Shown here: piece by piece, positions 62,946 to 64,000 of the stretch
Layout: every line of letters begins with the position of its first letter
Numbering within the stretch: the stretch's first letter is position 1
Assembly (NCBI GenBank): GCA_029168955.1
Contig: JAPDOI010000953.1
Coordinates: forward strand, 164,501-228,500
Length of the DNA: 64,000 nt
DNA from: Aplectana chamaeleonis
Lineage: Eukaryota; Nematoda; Chromadorea; Rhabditida; Cosmocercidae
Direction of reading: 5' to 3'
Translations under genes and position numbers: made by a program
Notes under the pieces: model-generated
The model's input: only the letters and a program-made list of their open reading frames with translations
Told to the model about the DNA's origin: nothing
The model's database searches: none

Positions 62946-64000
62946 GGGGTACTGCACACTCCCACTGATGTCCTGCACACTCCCACTGATGTCCTGTACA
63001 CTCCCACTGATGTCCTGCACACTTCCACTGATGTCCTGTACACTCCCACTAATGTCCTGTACACTCTCACTGATGTCCTGCCCGCTCCCACTGGGGTACT
63101 GCACACTTTCTATGACGTCCTGCTCACTCCCACTGATGTCCTTCACACTCCCTCTGAGGTCCTGTACACTCCCACTGACGTCCTGCACACTCCCACTGAT
63201 GTCCTGCACACTCCCACTGATGTCCTGTACACTCCCACTGATGTACTGCACACTTCCACTGATGTCCTGTACACTCCCACTAATGTCCTGTACACTCTCA
63301 CTGATGTCCTGTACACTCCCACTAATGTCCTGTACACTCTCACTGATGTCCTGCCCGCTCCCACTGGGGTACTGCACACTCCCACTGATGTCCTGCACAC
63401 TCCCACTGATGTCCTGTACACTCCCACTGATGTCCTGCACACTTCCACTGATGTCCTGTACACTCCCACTAATGTCCTGTACACTCTCACTGATGTCCTG
63501 CCCGCTACCACTGGGGTACTGCACACTTTCTATGACGTCCTGCTCACTCCCACTGATGTCCTTCACACTTTCCAGTGAGGTCCTGTGCCCTCCCACTGAG
63601 GTGCTGCACACTCCCACTGATGTCCTGCACACTCCCACTGATGTCCTGTACACTCCCACTGATGTCCTGCACACTTCCACTGATGTCCTGTACACTCCCA
63701 CTGATGTCCTGTACACTCCCACTAATGTCCTGTACACTCTCACTGATGTCCTGCCCGCTCCCACTGGGGTACTGCACACTCCCACTGATGTCCTGCACAC
63801 TCCCACTGATGTCCTGTACACTCCCACTGATGTCCTGCACACTTCCACTGATGTCCTCTACACTCCCACTAATGTCCTGTACACTCTCACTGATGTCCTG
63901 CCCGCTCCCACTGGGGTACTGCACACTTTCTATGACGTCCTGCTCACTCCCACTGATGTCCTTCACACTCCCACTGAGGTCCTGTACACTCCCACTGACG
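62946..64000. repeat. 420-bp higher-order repeat, tandem copies to window end
   Basis: Copies start at 62946, 63366 and 63766. The first step is exactly 420 bp; the second is 400 because of a short deletion and an irregular piece near 63568-63610. Each has two GGGGTACTG sites 147 bp (7 monomers) apart (62946/63093, 63366/63513, 63766/63913), so the unit is a 7-monomer plus a 13-monomer block. Confidence 0.85.

Larger units (their letters stand above)
24761..64000. repeat. 39-kb satellite array of a 21-bp monomer, runs past window end
   Basis: The commonest monomer starts CACACTCCCACTGAT and ends GTCCTG (21 bp). Frequent variants, named here for reference: B, CACACTTTCTATGAC+GTCCTG; C, TACACTCTCACTGAT+GTCCTG; D, CCCGCTCCCACTGGG+GTCCTG; E, CACACTTCCACTGAT+GTCCTG; F, CGCACTTTCTATGAC+GTCCTG; G, CTTACTCCCACTGAA+GTCCTG; H, CACTTTTTATATGAC+GCCCTG; I, CACATCTTCTGTGAT+GTCCTG; J, a 23-bp form with CCCTTTTCTTCAATGAC. 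GTCCTG is the most constant part. The first monomers (24761-24860) are the most divergent, as at satellite edges. The plus strand is C-rich (9 C, 3 G per common monomer). The common monomer has a stop in only one plus frame, so heptapeptide readings TPTDVLH, LPLMSCT (plus) and QDISGSV, RTSVGVC, GHQWECA (minus) stay open for hundreds of codons; these frames are not called as genes. Confidence 0.97.

Noticed and set aside
24761..64000. CRISPR array
   Set aside because: There are no unique spacers; repeat units are contiguous 21-mers and the flanking content is eukaryotic transposons.
24761..64000. Telomeric repeat
   Set aside because: The monomer does not resemble TTAGGC or other telomere repeats, and no such repeat is seen anywhere in the window.

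Overview
The window looks like non-genic, repeat-dominated eukaryotic DNA, most probably from a nematode. The pointers are the family resemblance of three decayed or surviving transposon genes (a CR1/Jockey-type LINE, an RTE-type LINE fragment and a pogo/CENP-B-like DDE transposase with tiny phase-0 introns), plus a Tc1 element. No host single-copy protein gene, rRNA or tRNA gene could be supported. The species call rests on remembered family resemblance, not on a search.

Left part (1-24,760): a graveyard of mobile elements. It holds several copies of a ~0.48 kb MITE family with AGGCA-type inverted ends and TTAA target duplications (piggyBac-like), at 1-289, 1039-1525, 1530-2014, 12910-13383 and 19902-20387, with end fragments elsewhere. 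A minus-strand LINE remnant (4047-6989) is cut near its 3' end by an 813-bp inverted-repeat element (4212-5024). A pogo-like transposase gene with an open spliced frame (7323-8518) sits between two 472-bp inverted arms (6883-7354 and 8557-9028). Also present are other foldback elements (9351-10160, 11513-11906, 13758-14231, 19186-19504), an RTE fragment (17330-17700), a Tc1 element with double direct repeats at each end (21120-22712), three minisatellites and a 712-bp palindrome (23973-24684).

Right part (24,761-64,000, running off the window): one continuous 39-kb satellite array of a 21-bp monomer. Because 21 is a multiple of three and the usual monomer has a stop in only one of six frames, the array is full of very long open frames (up to about 790 codons) on both strands; I treat these as by-products, not genes. 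The array has internal order: named monomer variants follow one another in fixed cassettes, there is a 420-bp (20-monomer) higher-order repeat near the right end, there are duplicated blocks kilobases apart, and the middle (about 43-57 kb) is simpler and richer in indels than the flanks.

The most notable object is this ordered 21-bp satellite. The Tc1 IR/DR structure, the transposase between long inverted arms, and the clean insertion of an inverted-repeat element into the LINE are the next most informative. Coordinates of repeat edges are read by eye and may be off by a few bases.
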